64,000 nt of DNA. It comes from a virus. Under the pieces are notes generated by a model that made no database searches, was not told the DNA's origin, and was given only the letters and a program-made list of their open reading frames with translations. The translations under genes and the position numbers were made by a program. The stretch is taken from IMG/VR virus record IMGVR_UViG_3300044846_003506, positions 28,455-92,454 of that record. The stretch is one strand, 5' to 3'. Of the stretch, positions 15,544 through 23,016 are shown one piece after another (position 1 is the first letter of the stretch; each line of letters opens with the position of its first letter).

Positions 15544-15960
15544 ATGAAAAAAATTATTTTATTAACATTTTTTATGGTGTCTTTTATAGGTTTTAGTCAA
15601 ACTAAACCACAAAAAGAAGATACCACTACAATATGTTTTCCTGTTAATGTGGGGAAACAAATACTATTAGATCTTAATGACTTAGATAAATTAAAAAAAC
15701 AATCTATTTTAGATCAAAAAGAAATAAAAGAATTAGAAACCAAAGTAATTAAAGAAGAGGGTGTTGTTAAATTTTTGGAACAAAAAGATAAAAATAGTGA
15801 AATAATAATAAAAGATACCGAAGAAAAGGTAACACTATTAGATACTGAAAACAAAGAGTTAAGAAAAGATATTAAAAAAATAAAAACAAAAAACACAATT
15901 ATTGAAATAGTTTCAGGATCAATAGTTGGAGCATTAACATATATTTTAATTTTTAAATAA
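15544..15960 (+). CDS. Secreted coiled-coil protein with C-terminal anchor (lysis partner candidate)
   Basis: 138 aa. Sec signal peptide (residues 1-19, ending GFSQ as in flavobacterial exported proteins), then a C-F-P-V-N-V-G-x-x-I-L-L-D-L-x-x-L-D segment, a long coiled coil, and a C-terminal transmembrane helix (about 118-136). The cysteine motif plus coiled coil after a signal peptide recurs in lysis regions of phages of Bacteroidota, from memory. Starts 2 nt after the i-spanin-like gene. Together they could form a two-part spanin complex. Confidence 0.5.
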   Translation: MKKIILLTFFMVSFIGFSQTKPQKEDTTTICFPVNVGKQILLDLNDLDKLKKQSILDQKEIKELETKVIKEEGVVKFLEQKDKNSEIIIKDTEEKVTLLDTENKELRKDIKKIKTKNTIIEIVSGSIVGALTYILIFK

Positions 15961-15962
15961 AA

Positions 15963-16688
15963 ATGGAAGATTGGAAAGGGGCAATACAAAAAAGTTTTTC
16001 CGAAGTAATTGCAAATGCTAGAGGTTATGAGGGTGGAGGTCAATTAGACCCTACCTCTGCCATCCAATCAAAAAACGATTTATTATCAACAATACAAACA
16101 GAAGAAGATAACGGAGAAAATACAAAAAATCATTATATGGATTTTTTAAAAGATAAGAAGGATATAATTGAAATGTACAAACTTATTAGAAACAAAAAGT
16201 TATCAAAAAACAAGATAAAACAGGAGATGAAAAAATATTTAAAAGATCCTGAAGAATTAAAGGATTTTTTAGAAATGGTAGTTACTACTAAAAAAAATAA
16301 TACGGAAACCAAAGAGGCAACCGCAACAGGAGGATCAGGATCCTTTGAACCTTTATTTTCAGGTGAAGAACCTAAAAAAATTGAGGCCACGGAAGCGACT
16401 TCATCTTCATCTTCAGGATCATATGAAACAACAGGAGCTTGGGCCAAATCTATGAGTAAGAAAGATTGGAGAGGTAAATCCAAAACACAATTACCTGGAG
16501 GAAAATTCGTTCAGGTTAAAAAAAAATGTAAACGTTTTCCATATTGTAACCAAGGCGATATTAAAGCTCTTAACATTTTTGAGAATCAATCGGTAGAAAA
16601 TGTAATAAAAAAGATAAGTGGTAAATATAAAATTCATGAGGATATTATTAAAGATATTATCTTAAGTGAAATGAATAAACTTGGATAA
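15963..16688 (+). CDS. Virion-type protein with Gly/Ser/Glu-rich linkers
   Basis: 241 aa. A helical N-terminal third is followed by two low-complexity linkers with EAT motifs (KEATATGGSGS, IEATEATSSSSSGS). A basic region comes next (KKDWRGKSKTQLPGGKFVQVKKKCKRFPYCNQGD, about 160-195), then a short helical tail. It resembles modular, disordered phage structural or scaffold-type proteins. No enzyme motif. Two bases separate it from the lysis-like genes, so late expression is likely. Function not certain. Confidence 0.5.
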   Translation: MEDWKGAIQKSFSEVIANARGYEGGGQLDPTSAIQSKNDLLSTIQTEEDNGENTKNHYMDFLKDKKDIIEMYKLIRNKKLSKNKIKQEMKKYLKDPEELKDFLEMVVTTKKNNTETKEATATGGSGSFEPLFSGEEPKKIEATEATSSSSSGSYETTGAWAKSMSKKDWRGKSKTQLPGGKFVQVKKKCKRFPYCNQGDIKALNIFENQSVENVIKKISGKYKIHEDIIKDIILSEMNKLG

Positions 16689-16693
16689 TCATA

Positions 16694-16700
16694 TATTTAT
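16694..16700 (+). promoter_or_regulatory. TATTTAT motif (candidate phage promoter)
   Basis: Begins 6 nt after the preceding stop and ends 13 nt before ATG 16714. Confidence 0.5.
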
Positions 16701-16713
16701 AATAAAAAAAGAA

Positions 16714-17820
16714 ATGAAAAACTATAGAGGAGAAATGTCCAAAAAATACGATACAATGAAATTCAATAAAGCAGGGAATTCTTTTGATTATGTTGAGGAA
16801 GAGATGGAAGAAGGAAACGCTTTTACTGATGCTCTTAGAAAAACAAAAAAAGGTGAAAAATTTAAATTAGGAAATAAAGAATATATGGATAGATCTTCTT
16901 TAGAGGAGGATGAGACAATCTACGAATTTGAAGTTAATGAAAGTGACATCTGTGAGTGTGGTGGATTAAAAATGGAGGGAGAATGTTCTGAGTGTGGAAT
17001 GAACGAATCTAGTCTTTTAGAAATTGAAGAAGACATGTATGACAATATGGAAAAAACATCTGATTTTTGGAATAAGGGAGAAAAAACATTTAGAACAAAA
17101 ATGTATGAGTACGAAATATTCAACGATAAATTAGGTAGAACTGTAAGATTAAGTGAAGAACAAGTTGTTAATTTAATTGAGACTTTAGCTGAAGAGAAAT
17201 TAAAACCATCTAAAAAAACAAGAGGTTATTCTGAATATGAAAGATCTTTTGATAAATCAGGAAAAGAAAATCAAGATTACTACAAAGAAGTCTCTAAAAA
17301 AATGAAAGATTATATGAAAGATGGATCTAAAGAGTCATTTACTATGGAACCTAAACATTTCCCAATGGGTAATGGGGAGATAGAAGAAATGGATAAGATG
17401 GCTTATGTTCCTTCAGATAGTGTTGCAGAATACGTTGAAAACTTTACTGCCGCAGCATTAGAAAATATTGAATACGATGAATTCGCACCTAATAAAGAGT
17501 GGGTTGAAGATAATGTTCTTGGATCGTCAAGAACAGGAAACAACCCTAAATGGGCAAATGCGGTAGAAACACCAACAAACAAAAGAAGAAATGAAATTAG
17601 AGAAAAGAATTTGTTAGGTCAAATTAAGAAAAAGGCTTATAATAAATCTCCACAACCTATTGTTAAAGATAGACCAGGAAGTGATGATGCTTCTGATCTT
17701 TTAAATAAAGTTGAAAGTGGGGAAAAAAGAAGTAAAAGAAGTAGTAAAAAGTCTAAAAAAATTAACGAGGATTTAGAAAGAATCGGAAATTTAATTTCAT
17801 ACGGTAGAAAAACACAATAA
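16714..17820 (+). CDS. Acidic virion-type protein with CxxC pair
   Basis: 368 aa, highly charged. Contains GNAFTDALRKTKKGEKFKLGNKEY (about 34-57), a phrase of the form EGNAF..AL found in phage structural proteins, then CECGG...CSECG (about 80-98), a possible zinc knuckle. The C-terminal half is helical and ends in a basic segment (KRSKRSSKKSKK). The start at ATG 16714 follows the TATTTAT motif; ATG 16735 is an alternative. A perfect 13-bp terminator hairpin follows. Late structural role inferred from composition and promoter type. Confidence 0.55.
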   Translation: MKNYRGEMSKKYDTMKFNKAGNSFDYVEEEMEEGNAFTDALRKTKKGEKFKLGNKEYMDRSSLEEDETIYEFEVNESDICECGGLKMEGECSECGMNESSLLEIEEDMYDNMEKTSDFWNKGEKTFRTKMYEYEIFNDKLGRTVRLSEEQVVNLIETLAEEKLKPSKKTRGYSEYERSFDKSGKENQDYYKEVSKKMKDYMKDGSKESFTMEPKHFPMGNGEIEEMDKMAYVPSDSVAEYVENFTAAALENIEYDEFAPNKEWVEDNVLGSSRTGNNPKWANAVETPTNKRRNEIREKNLLGQIKKKAYNKSPQPIVKDRPGSDDASDLLNKVESGEKRSKRSSKKSKKINEDLERIGNLISYGRKTQ

Positions 17821-17845
17821 TTTACATAAAAATATAATAACCTAT

Positions 17846-17882
17846 AATTATCCATAGATGAACTCTATGGATAATTTTTTTA
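17846..17882 (+). terminator. Terminator hairpin that contains the next gene's start codons
   Basis: Perfect 13-bp stem (17846-17858 with 17864-17876), loop TGAAC, T-run to 17880. The ATG at 17858 is the stem/loop boundary and the in-frame ATG at 17867 is inside the stem. Confidence 0.8.
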
Positions 17883-18331
17883 ACTATATCTCTAAACCTA
17901 TCAATAAAGAAGATATTGATACTTGGTTTAAAATTAACAATATTTTACCGGAAAAATTAGAATTGTATTATGATTTTTCATATTCATTATATGATTTAAT
18001 TAAAAAAACATTTTTAGGGGAGGAAGATAATTCTGAAACCAAAATAAAAATGTCGGAAGAAGATATAGTCAATCATTTTAAATGGTGTTGGAATAAAACA
18101 ATAGATAATTTTGGTAAAGAAGGTATATTTTTTACCAACGAGGGAAAACACTACGAATACTTCGTATTATTTTTTATAGAGATCTTTTATAATCAAAACG
18201 ATAAAAAAATTAAAGAATCAATAGGGGAGTTTTTTGATGACATATTCAGCATAGAAAAAACTTTCACACAATCAGATCTTGACATAATGTTAAATATATA
18301 CAAATCATTAGATAACAATTTAACTGTTTAA
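17858..18331 (+). CDS. Hypothetical helical protein
   Basis: 157 aa, helical and rich in aromatic residues (FNYISKPINKEDIDTWFKINNILPEKLELYYDF), no catalytic motif. The start is either ATG 17858 or the in-frame ATG 17867. Both lie in the terminator hairpin of the preceding gene, and the T-run is read as Phe-Phe, so translation could be reduced when the hairpin is folded. Function unknown. Confidence 0.55.
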   Translation: MNSMDNFFNYISKPINKEDIDTWFKINNILPEKLELYYDFSYSLYDLIKKTFLGEEDNSETKIKMSEEDIVNHFKWCWNKTIDNFGKEGIFFTNEGKHYEYFVLFFIEIFYNQNDKKIKESIGEFFDDIFSIEKTFTQSDLDIMLNIYKSLDNNLTV

Positions 18332-18391
18332 TATTTACTAAGATCTTAAAATTGATATTTTTAATATTAAATAAACATATAATAATAAAAA

Positions 18392-18562
18392 ATGGAAACA
18401 CTTGAAAAAATCAAAGTTTTAACAGAACAACTTAGCGTAGATACCACAAAATTTTTTGAGGGTAATAAAAGTGCGGGAACAAGAGCAAGAAAATCGGCTC
18501 AGGAGTTAAAGGCTTTAATGCAACAACTAAGAGGTGAAATTTTAGAAAGTAAAAAAGTATAA
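18392..18562 (+). CDS. Histone H1-like protein, Hc1 family (Bacteroidota type)
   Basis: 56 aa. The centre of the sequence, GNKSAGTRARKSAQELKALMQQLR, is almost the family signature of Bacteroidota Hc1-like histone H1 proteins, GNKAAGTRARK(S/A)xxEL...LMKxFR, preceded by a short helical start. These are small basic nucleoid proteins that compact DNA. The length fits the family (about 55-60 aa). The final residues (ESKKV) are shorter than the Lys-rich host tails. Probably acquired from a host; it could compact phage or host DNA. Two bases separate it from the next gene. Confidence 0.85.
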   Translation: METLEKIKVLTEQLSVDTTKFFEGNKSAGTRARKSAQELKALMQQLRGEILESKKV

Positions 18563-18563
18563 T

Positions 18564-18758
18564 ATGACAAACATTAATACATTATATCTTTTTGTATTTA
18601 TATTTTCAATATTATCAATATTTAGAATTTTTCTAAAATTTGTTATTTCCCTACTACATAGTAATCCTAAACCAATTGATTTAAGTGGTAGGGAAATATT
18701 TTTGTATGGTTTATCTTTAACTTATATAATAACATTTTTAATACAAACAAACGAATGA
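18564..18758 (+). CDS. Small membrane protein
   Basis: 64 aa, two transmembrane helices (about 5-28 and 43-61) around a short polar loop (HSNPKPIDLSGRE). ATGA overlap with the next gene. Holin-like in size and topology, but nothing in the sequence proves this. Confidence 0.5.
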   Translation: MTNINTLYLFVFIFSILSIFRIFLKFVISLLHSNPKPIDLSGREIFLYGLSLTYIITFLIQTNE

Positions 18759-19171
18759 GCATGTTCCAAGAATTTAATATCTTATTTCCGTACTTACAAT
18801 CGGTAAGAAAATTAAAAAATTATCTATCATTTGACATAGAATTTCCAGACACTTGGAAATTACCTAAAAAATTTGTCGATGAAAAAAGCGTACTAGAAAG
18901 TAAAACCCAAAACCCTAACGTAAGGTTGTTTTCTTTTGTTAGTGAATTTAATGAACAATTAATTGATAATCAGATCACTAATATAAAAAATATAATTGCT
19001 TACAATAAGGAAAGAGAAGACAAAGACAAACTATTCCAACAAAAGATAGACGAACTAAAACATATTTTTGAAAAACAAAAATTAAATGATCTACAAGGAT
19101 TGAAATTTGAAATAAAATCACCTAAAATTGAGTTAGAAGATGATGAAGAAGAAAAGCAAATTGGAGGCTGA
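18755..19171 (+). CDS. Conserved-looking hypothetical protein (FPYLQSVRKL type)
   Basis: 138 aa. The N-terminal FNILFPYLQSVRKLKNYLSFDIEFPDTWKLPKKF segment looks like a conserved phage signature, from memory of other Bacteroidota phages. The middle is a coiled coil, the end acidic. Overlaps the next frame by 32 nt. Confidence 0.55.
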   Translation: MSMFQEFNILFPYLQSVRKLKNYLSFDIEFPDTWKLPKKFVDEKSVLESKTQNPNVRLFSFVSEFNEQLIDNQITNIKNIIAYNKEREDKDKLFQQKIDELKHIFEKQKLNDLQGLKFEIKSPKIELEDDEEEKQIGG

Positions 19172-19340
19172 GATTGATTGGTTAAAAAATGAAATAGAAA
19201 GAGACTCTAAAGATTTAAATTTTGAAAAAAATAACTTTATCAATAAGATCAAAGAATTAAAAAAAGAGGATATATTACCAAAAAAACCTAAGAAACTTAC
19301 TTTATGGGAGAAACTGAAAAAAATATTAATGATATCTTAG
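19140..19340 (+). CDS. Small coiled-coil protein
   Basis: 66 aa, almost entirely Lys/Glu helix, ending in a KKLTLWEKLKKILM amphipathic segment. Overlaps both neighbours (32 and 37 nt), an unusually tight arrangement, so expression depends on coupling. A similar phrase (FWERLF) ends the next protein. Confidence 0.45.
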   Translation: MMKKKSKLEAEIDWLKNEIERDSKDLNFEKNNFINKIKELKKEDILPKKPKKLTLWEKLKKILMIS

Positions 19341-19633
19341 AAAAATTAGTTATTGTTACTGATGCCGCTAATAATATTTTTCCTTCAGGAAAAACAATTT
19401 TGGTGTATGAATTAGACAATGAAGATTTTAAAGAAGTACAAAAAAATTTTAGAAAAGTTGATAGTAATAGATTAAGATTTAAAGTTGAAATTTCAGGGAC
19501 AGAAATTGTTTTTATCAATAATAAAATTTACGAGGAAGAAGTTCTTGAAGAAGAAGTTATTGAAAAGAAAAAAATAAGTTTTTGGGAAAGACTATTCCCT
19601 AGTAAACGTAGTAAACCTTCTATAAAGAAATGA
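19304..19633 (+). CDS. Hypothetical protein
   Basis: 109 aa. A folded N-terminal domain (LEKLVIVTDAANNIFPSGKTILVYEL) is followed by beta strands ending ISGTEIVFINNKIY, an acidic linker and a basic amphipathic tail (ISFWERLFPSKRSKPS). Its last 42 nt are also coding on the opposite strand (gene ending at 19592). Function unknown. Confidence 0.5.
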   Translation: MGETEKNINDILEKLVIVTDAANNIFPSGKTILVYELDNEDFKEVQKNFRKVDSNRLRFKVEISGTEIVFINNKIYEEEVLEEEVIEKKKISFWERLFPSKRSKPSIKK

Positions 19634-20230
19634 TTTATCAATACCTTTAGACTCTAAAATAGTATAAAGGTATTTTTTTTGTTGTTTAGAGGTATCCTTA
19701 ACCAAGATACAATCCAACCTACCATTTTTTATTAAATAATCCTCAAGAACATCTATAAATCTTGAACATTCATCAATAGATTTTAAAGAAACCAAATTTA
19801 CCTTATCATCATTTTGTATTGCGACTTTATTATTAAGTTTAGATATTAATTTTATTCCTGACCTTGTTAGATACTTTTTAATAAAACCACCGAAAGATAT
19901 TTTATTCTTTTCATCAACATCATATAGTAACTCTTCAATGTTATAATCAACAATCTTAGTAAGACGGTAATCAGGATCGTCAATATCCACTTTTATTTGT
20001 CTTCCTAGTTCGTCTTTAACGAAATATAAATTAAAGTCTGTTGAACCGGATTCTAAAAACCCAATCTCATACTTACAAGGTTTACCATTCTCGAATGATT
20101 TTGAAAATAAAACATTGTTACTTGTTTTAAGGGTATCGTTAAAATATTTGTTTGCCCTCTCTAATGTTTTAAATTTATTTAAAATCTTTTTTCTTTTCTT
20201 ATTTTTAAATAAGACTATTAGATATTTCAT
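19592..20230 (-). CDS. Hypothetical protein, minus strand
   Basis: 212 aa. Begins MKYLIVLFKNKKRKKILNKF, then a charged alpha/beta protein with several NGKPCKYEIGF-like strands. Transcribed against its neighbours, divergent from dnaJ with 44 nt between the starts. The last 42 nt overlap the 3' end of the + strand gene. It looks like a conserved phage family but no activity can be assigned. Confidence 0.6.
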   Translation of the reverse strand: MKYLIVLFKNKKRKKILNKFKTLERANKYFNDTLKTSNNVLFSKSFENGKPCKYEIGFLESGSTDFNLYFVKDELGRQIKVDIDDPDYRLTKIVDYNIEELLYDVDEKNKISFGGFIKKYLTRSGIKLISKLNNKVAIQNDDKVNLVSLKSIDECSRFIDVLEDYLIKNGRLDCILVKDTSKQQKKYLYTILESKGIDKSFLYRRFTTFTRE

Positions 20231-20274
20231 ATTTTTTATCCTATATTACAAATAATACAACAAAAAATTAATAA

Positions 20275-21198
20275 ATGAACTCTGAAAATTATTATAACAT
20301 ATTAGGCGTTGAGGAGACGGCAACACAAGACGAAATTAAGAAGGCCTATAGAAGTTTAGCAAAGGAAAACCACCCAGATAAAGGCGGGGATGAAGAATTG
20401 TTTAAGAAAATATCTGGTGCTTATGATGTGATTGGAGATGACAATAAACGTAGAGAGTACGACATCCAAAGAAAGAACCCATTTGGTAATTCAAAGTTCA
20501 ATCAATTTTCGGATATGTATGAGATGTTTAATAATCAATTTAGACAACAAAGAAAACCATCAAGAGTAATCAACTTAAGTGTGGATGTTTTAAAAAGTTT
20601 CACTAATGAAAAAGTTTCGTTAAATTATAAAAGAAAAGAAAAGTGTGATCCTTGTAATGGTACTGGTGGTGATAAAAAAGTTTGTGAAACATGTAAAGGA
20701 GAAGGGATTACTTGGAAACAAATGGGGAGTGGAATGTTCGTACAAATGGTACAATCTCCATGTGACTCTTGTCGAGGATTTGGAACAATTATAACGAATG
20801 CTTGTTATGCTTGTCATGGATCTGGTACAAAAGATGAGGTAAAGTCAGTTGAAGTTAAAGTACCACATGGTATTGATGATGGACAAATGTTGAGACTAAA
20901 TGATATGGGCGATTATGGTAATGGAATATACGGGGATTTATTATTAAAAATTAGTTTAACAAATGAGAGTGGATTTGAAAAATTTGGGGAACATTTAATT
21001 TATAATAAGTTTTTTAATTTAGAAGAGATTAACAAGGATAATTTTATAGTTCCACACCCTGATGGGGACATATCGGTCAATTTCCCAAAACATATGGATA
21101 CATCTAAACCATTGAGAATTAAGAGTAAAGGATTTAGATTGCAGACTGTTATAGGAGATCTGTTAATAAGACCATATTTGAAATATGATAGGGATTAA
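20275..21198 (+). CDS. dnaJ: DnaJ (Hsp40) co-chaperone
   Basis: 307 aa. J-domain with the HPD motif at 33-35, then a zinc domain of four CxxCxGxG repeats (about C124, C137, C163, C177), then a substrate-binding C-terminal domain. Compared with E. coli DnaJ (376 aa), the Gly/Phe linker is very short (about 70-100, FNQFSDMYEMFNNQF) and the C-terminal dimerisation part is reduced. It would recruit host DnaK, for example to remodel replication complexes or fold capsid proteins. Its TAA and the TAA of the opposite-strand gene share the palindrome TTAA. Confidence 0.9.
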   Translation: MNSENYYNILGVEETATQDEIKKAYRSLAKENHPDKGGDEELFKKISGAYDVIGDDNKRREYDIQRKNPFGNSKFNQFSDMYEMFNNQFRQQRKPSRVINLSVDVLKSFTNEKVSLNYKRKEKCDPCNGTGGDKKVCETCKGEGITWKQMGSGMFVQMVQSPCDSCRGFGTIITNACYACHGSGTKDEVKSVEVKVPHGIDDGQMLRLNDMGDYGNGIYGDLLLKISLTNESGFEKFGEHLIYNKFFNLEEINKDNFIVPHPDGDISVNFPKHMDTSKPLRIKSKGFRLQTVIGDLLIRPYLKYDRD

Positions 21199-21353
21199 AA
21201 CCAAGATATGATGTCTTGAACCAATCTAACGGCTCCGTAAATCGCCAAAGAAAATAATAATCCACCTGAGATTACTAAAAACATTTGTAAATTTTCTTGT
21301 CCTTTATTACATTTACGACATCCTGTGACTTTAGTTGCTTCTTTCTTTTCCAT
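21195..21353 (-). CDS. Small membrane protein with CxxC
   Basis: 52 aa. A short cytoplasmic start with CRKCNKGQ (a CxxC knuckle), then one transmembrane helix (about 24-45) and an amphipathic end. The stop overlaps the dnaJ stop on the opposite strand. Located 7 nt downstream of the 168-aa minus-strand gene, likely the same transcript. Function unknown. Confidence 0.5.
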   Translation of the reverse strand: MEKKEATKVTGCRKCNKGQENLQMFLVISGGLLFSLAIYGAVRLVQDIISWF

Positions 21354-21360
21354 AAATTAA

Positions 21361-21867
21361 TTATAATAACACGGTTCTTAAATGAAAATACTTTTCTATT
21401 ATAACTTTTCTTGCTTGGACAGCATCTCTACCGTAAAGTTTTAAATAATTACCATTATCGGAAAAAGTACTTGACACCACTAAAAAAGTATTATCTTCAT
21501 CACGACTAAGGATAAATTCAATGTAGTCAAAAACTTCCTCATCTTCATTATTATTTCTTTTGTGTACAAATTTTATTTTTTTCTCTTCCGAATTTAAGGA
21601 AAATTCATTAAGTATTTTTCTATATTTGTCTCTTATTAGTTTTGAAATCATAAGGTTAGGAACCCCAACTCGTGTATGTGTATTACTATTTGAGTTAATT
21701 GCGGTTAGAATTATGTCTTTTATTTCGTCATAACTTAAATTACTTTTTCTATCTTCTGTTTGATGAGTTGTTGCGATAAATTTAACTCCTTCAGGAGAAG
21801 TAAATAACCTATGGTATTTACCCCTATTTTCTAAAATTAAATTTTTAAGAATATTTAATGTTTTCAT
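21361..21867 (-). CDS. Hypothetical protein with LxE-type leader
   Basis: 168 aa. Starts with a short basic/hydrophobic helix ending NLILEN, then an alpha/beta domain. A TATTTAT motif lies 5 nt upstream of the ATG. The leader fits a prohead-protease-like cleavage site (LILE/N). No family recognised; packaging into the virion is an inference. Confidence 0.6.
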   Translation of the reverse strand: MKTLNILKNLILENRGKYHRLFTSPEGVKFIATTHQTEDRKSNLSYDEIKDIILTAINSNSNTHTRVGVPNLMISKLIRDKYRKILNEFSLNSEEKKIKFVHKRNNNEDEEVFDYIEFILSRDEDNTFLVVSSTFSDNGNYLKLYGRDAVQARKVIIEKYFHLRTVLL

Positions 21868-21872
21868 TATTA

Positions 21873-21879
21873 ATAAATA
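21873..21879 (-). promoter_or_regulatory. TATTTAT motif (candidate phage promoter)
   Basis: Minus-strand copy ending 5 nt before the ATG at 21867; part of ATATTTATTAAT, shared with the motif at 22995. Confidence 0.55.
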
Positions 21880-21888
21880 TAATGAAAT

Positions 21889-21912
21889 AAAAAAAGGGGA
21901 CCAAAAGTCCCC
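21889..21912 (-). terminator. Rho-independent terminator (minus strand)
   Basis: GGGGAC/GTCCCC stem (21896-21901, 21907-21912) followed by seven Ts on the minus strand. It ends the 32-aa gene. Confidence 0.85.
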
Positions 21913-21915
21913 TCT

Positions 21916-22014
21916 TTATATTTTTCCTGTTAGGAAGGTATTTTGACCTGTCTCTAATAACCGTAAGATGACATCACGACTTGCGTTTTTTAAATGGTGT
22001 ACCAAATCATCCAT
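21916..22014 (-). CDS. 32-aa peptide gene with its own promoter and terminator
   Basis: Sequence MDDLVHHLKNASRDVILRLL... followed by ETGQNTFLTGKI; amphipathic helix then a polar tail. The stop is immediately before a strong terminator, and a full host-like promoter lies 31 nt upstream of the ATG, so this is a complete one-gene transcription unit. Its short size and independent control suggest an early regulator or host-takeover peptide, which is inference. Confidence 0.6.
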   Translation of the reverse strand: MDDLVHHLKNASRDVILRLLETGQNTFLTGKI

Positions 22015-22022
22015 TTTGTTTA

Positions 22023-22034
22023 GTGGTTAACCAC
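22023..22034. promoter_or_regulatory. 12-bp perfect palindrome in a 5' leader
   Basis: GTGGTTAACCAC lies just downstream of the predicted minus-strand start site and 8 nt before the ATG of the 32-aa gene. Candidate operator or mRNA hairpin. Confidence 0.4.
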
Positions 22035-22044
22035 ATCCACAATA

Positions 22045-22076
22045 CAAATATAGTTGTTTTATATTTATCCACCAAA
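22045..22076 (-). promoter_or_regulatory. Strong Bacteroidota-type promoter (minus strand)
   Basis: TTTG (complement of 22073-22076), 20 nt, TATATTTG (complement of 22045-22052). Confidence 0.75.
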
Positions 22077-22133
22077 GTTTTTTTATATTTTTTTCTTGTT
22101 GATTAATTACGATAAGTTTATTATTTTTTGAAT

Positions 22134-22973
22134 ATGTTAAGTTATATCGGAGGAAAAAGTAAAATAGGAAAGTGGATCGTCCCTTTCTATGATAAGAATA
22201 TGGAAACGTATGTTGAGACGTTTGGAGGGATGTTTTGGTGTTTTTATAATATGGACTTAAAAGAGTTCCCCAACCTAAAGAAAGTTGTTTACAACGACTT
22301 TAACCCATTAAACTACAACTTATTTAAGTGTATCCAAAACCCAACGGAGTTATTGAAGGCAATCAACTCAATTGATTGTCAAAAATTTGGTGAGGTGACA
22401 ACTCCACCATTATATAAAGAACAATTTATCAGGTTCCAAGCTGAAATATTTAATGAAGGTTTCAGCGTAAAACCTGGCGATTATGAAGTTGCGGCAAAAT
22501 ATGTTTACGTTTTAACTCAAGTATTTAGTGGATCAAAACCTGAAACAAGTTCTTTTATTGACCTTAAAGGTAAGTACAAGTCAAAGTATTTGACGTTTAG
22601 AGATAAACTATCAAAGCCTGATTGGATTGATCATTTTATTAAGATCACAGAAGTGGAAAATATGGACTTTGCGGATGTAATTGAAAAATATGACTCACCA
22701 TCCACATACATTTATTTGGATCCACCATATTGGAAAACAGAAAACTATTATTCTAACCATGATTTTGATAGACAAGACCATGAAAGATTGGCAAACACGT
22801 TGAAAAACATTGAAGGTAAGTTTTCTTTATCGTATTATGATTTCCCTTTATTATCCGAATGGTTCCCTAAAAATGAATACAGATGGGAATCAAAGGAGTT
22901 TGCAAAGGCCGCGGCAGCAAAAAAAGGTAAAAAACAAAATATGGGAGAAGAGATATTAATAATGAACTATTAA
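22134..22973 (+). CDS. D12-class DNA adenine-N6 methyltransferase
   Basis: 279 aa. Dam/D12 family: YIGGKSKIGKWI (AdoMet-binding start, about 4-15), VYNDFN (about 64), and catalytic DPPYW near 194. The order motif X-I first, IV late, is alpha class. It would methylate adenine in phage DNA, likely against host restriction. The C-terminal AKAAAAKKGKKQN stretch is a basic Ala/Lys loop. An in-frame TTG two codons earlier is rejected in favour of ATG. No partner nuclease is adjacent. Confidence 0.85.
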   Translation: MLSYIGGKSKIGKWIVPFYDKNMETYVETFGGMFWCFYNMDLKEFPNLKKVVYNDFNPLNYNLFKCIQNPTELLKAINSIDCQKFGEVTTPPLYKEQFIRFQAEIFNEGFSVKPGDYEVAAKYVYVLTQVFSGSKPETSSFIDLKGKYKSKYLTFRDKLSKPDWIDHFIKITEVENMDFADVIEKYDSPSTYIYLDPPYWKTENYYSNHDFDRQDHERLANTLKNIEGKFSLSYYDFPLLSEWFPKNEYRWESKEFAKAAAAKKGKKQNMGEEILIMNY

Positions 22974-22994
22974 GATTTTTTTTCATAATTCTAA

Positions 22995-23001
22995 TATTTA
23001 T
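22995..23001 (+). promoter_or_regulatory. TATTTAT motif (candidate phage promoter)
   Basis: Within ATATTTATTAAT; ends 15 nt before the ATG at 23017. Confidence 0.5.
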
Positions 23002-23016
23002 TAATAAAAAAATATC

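Noticed and set aside
16725-16737. Shine-Dalgarno-like AGAGGAG before ATG 16735
   Set aside because: It is only 2 nt from the ATG, too close to act as an SD. Other genes here do not use SD sites, and a TATTTAT motif fits ATG 16714.
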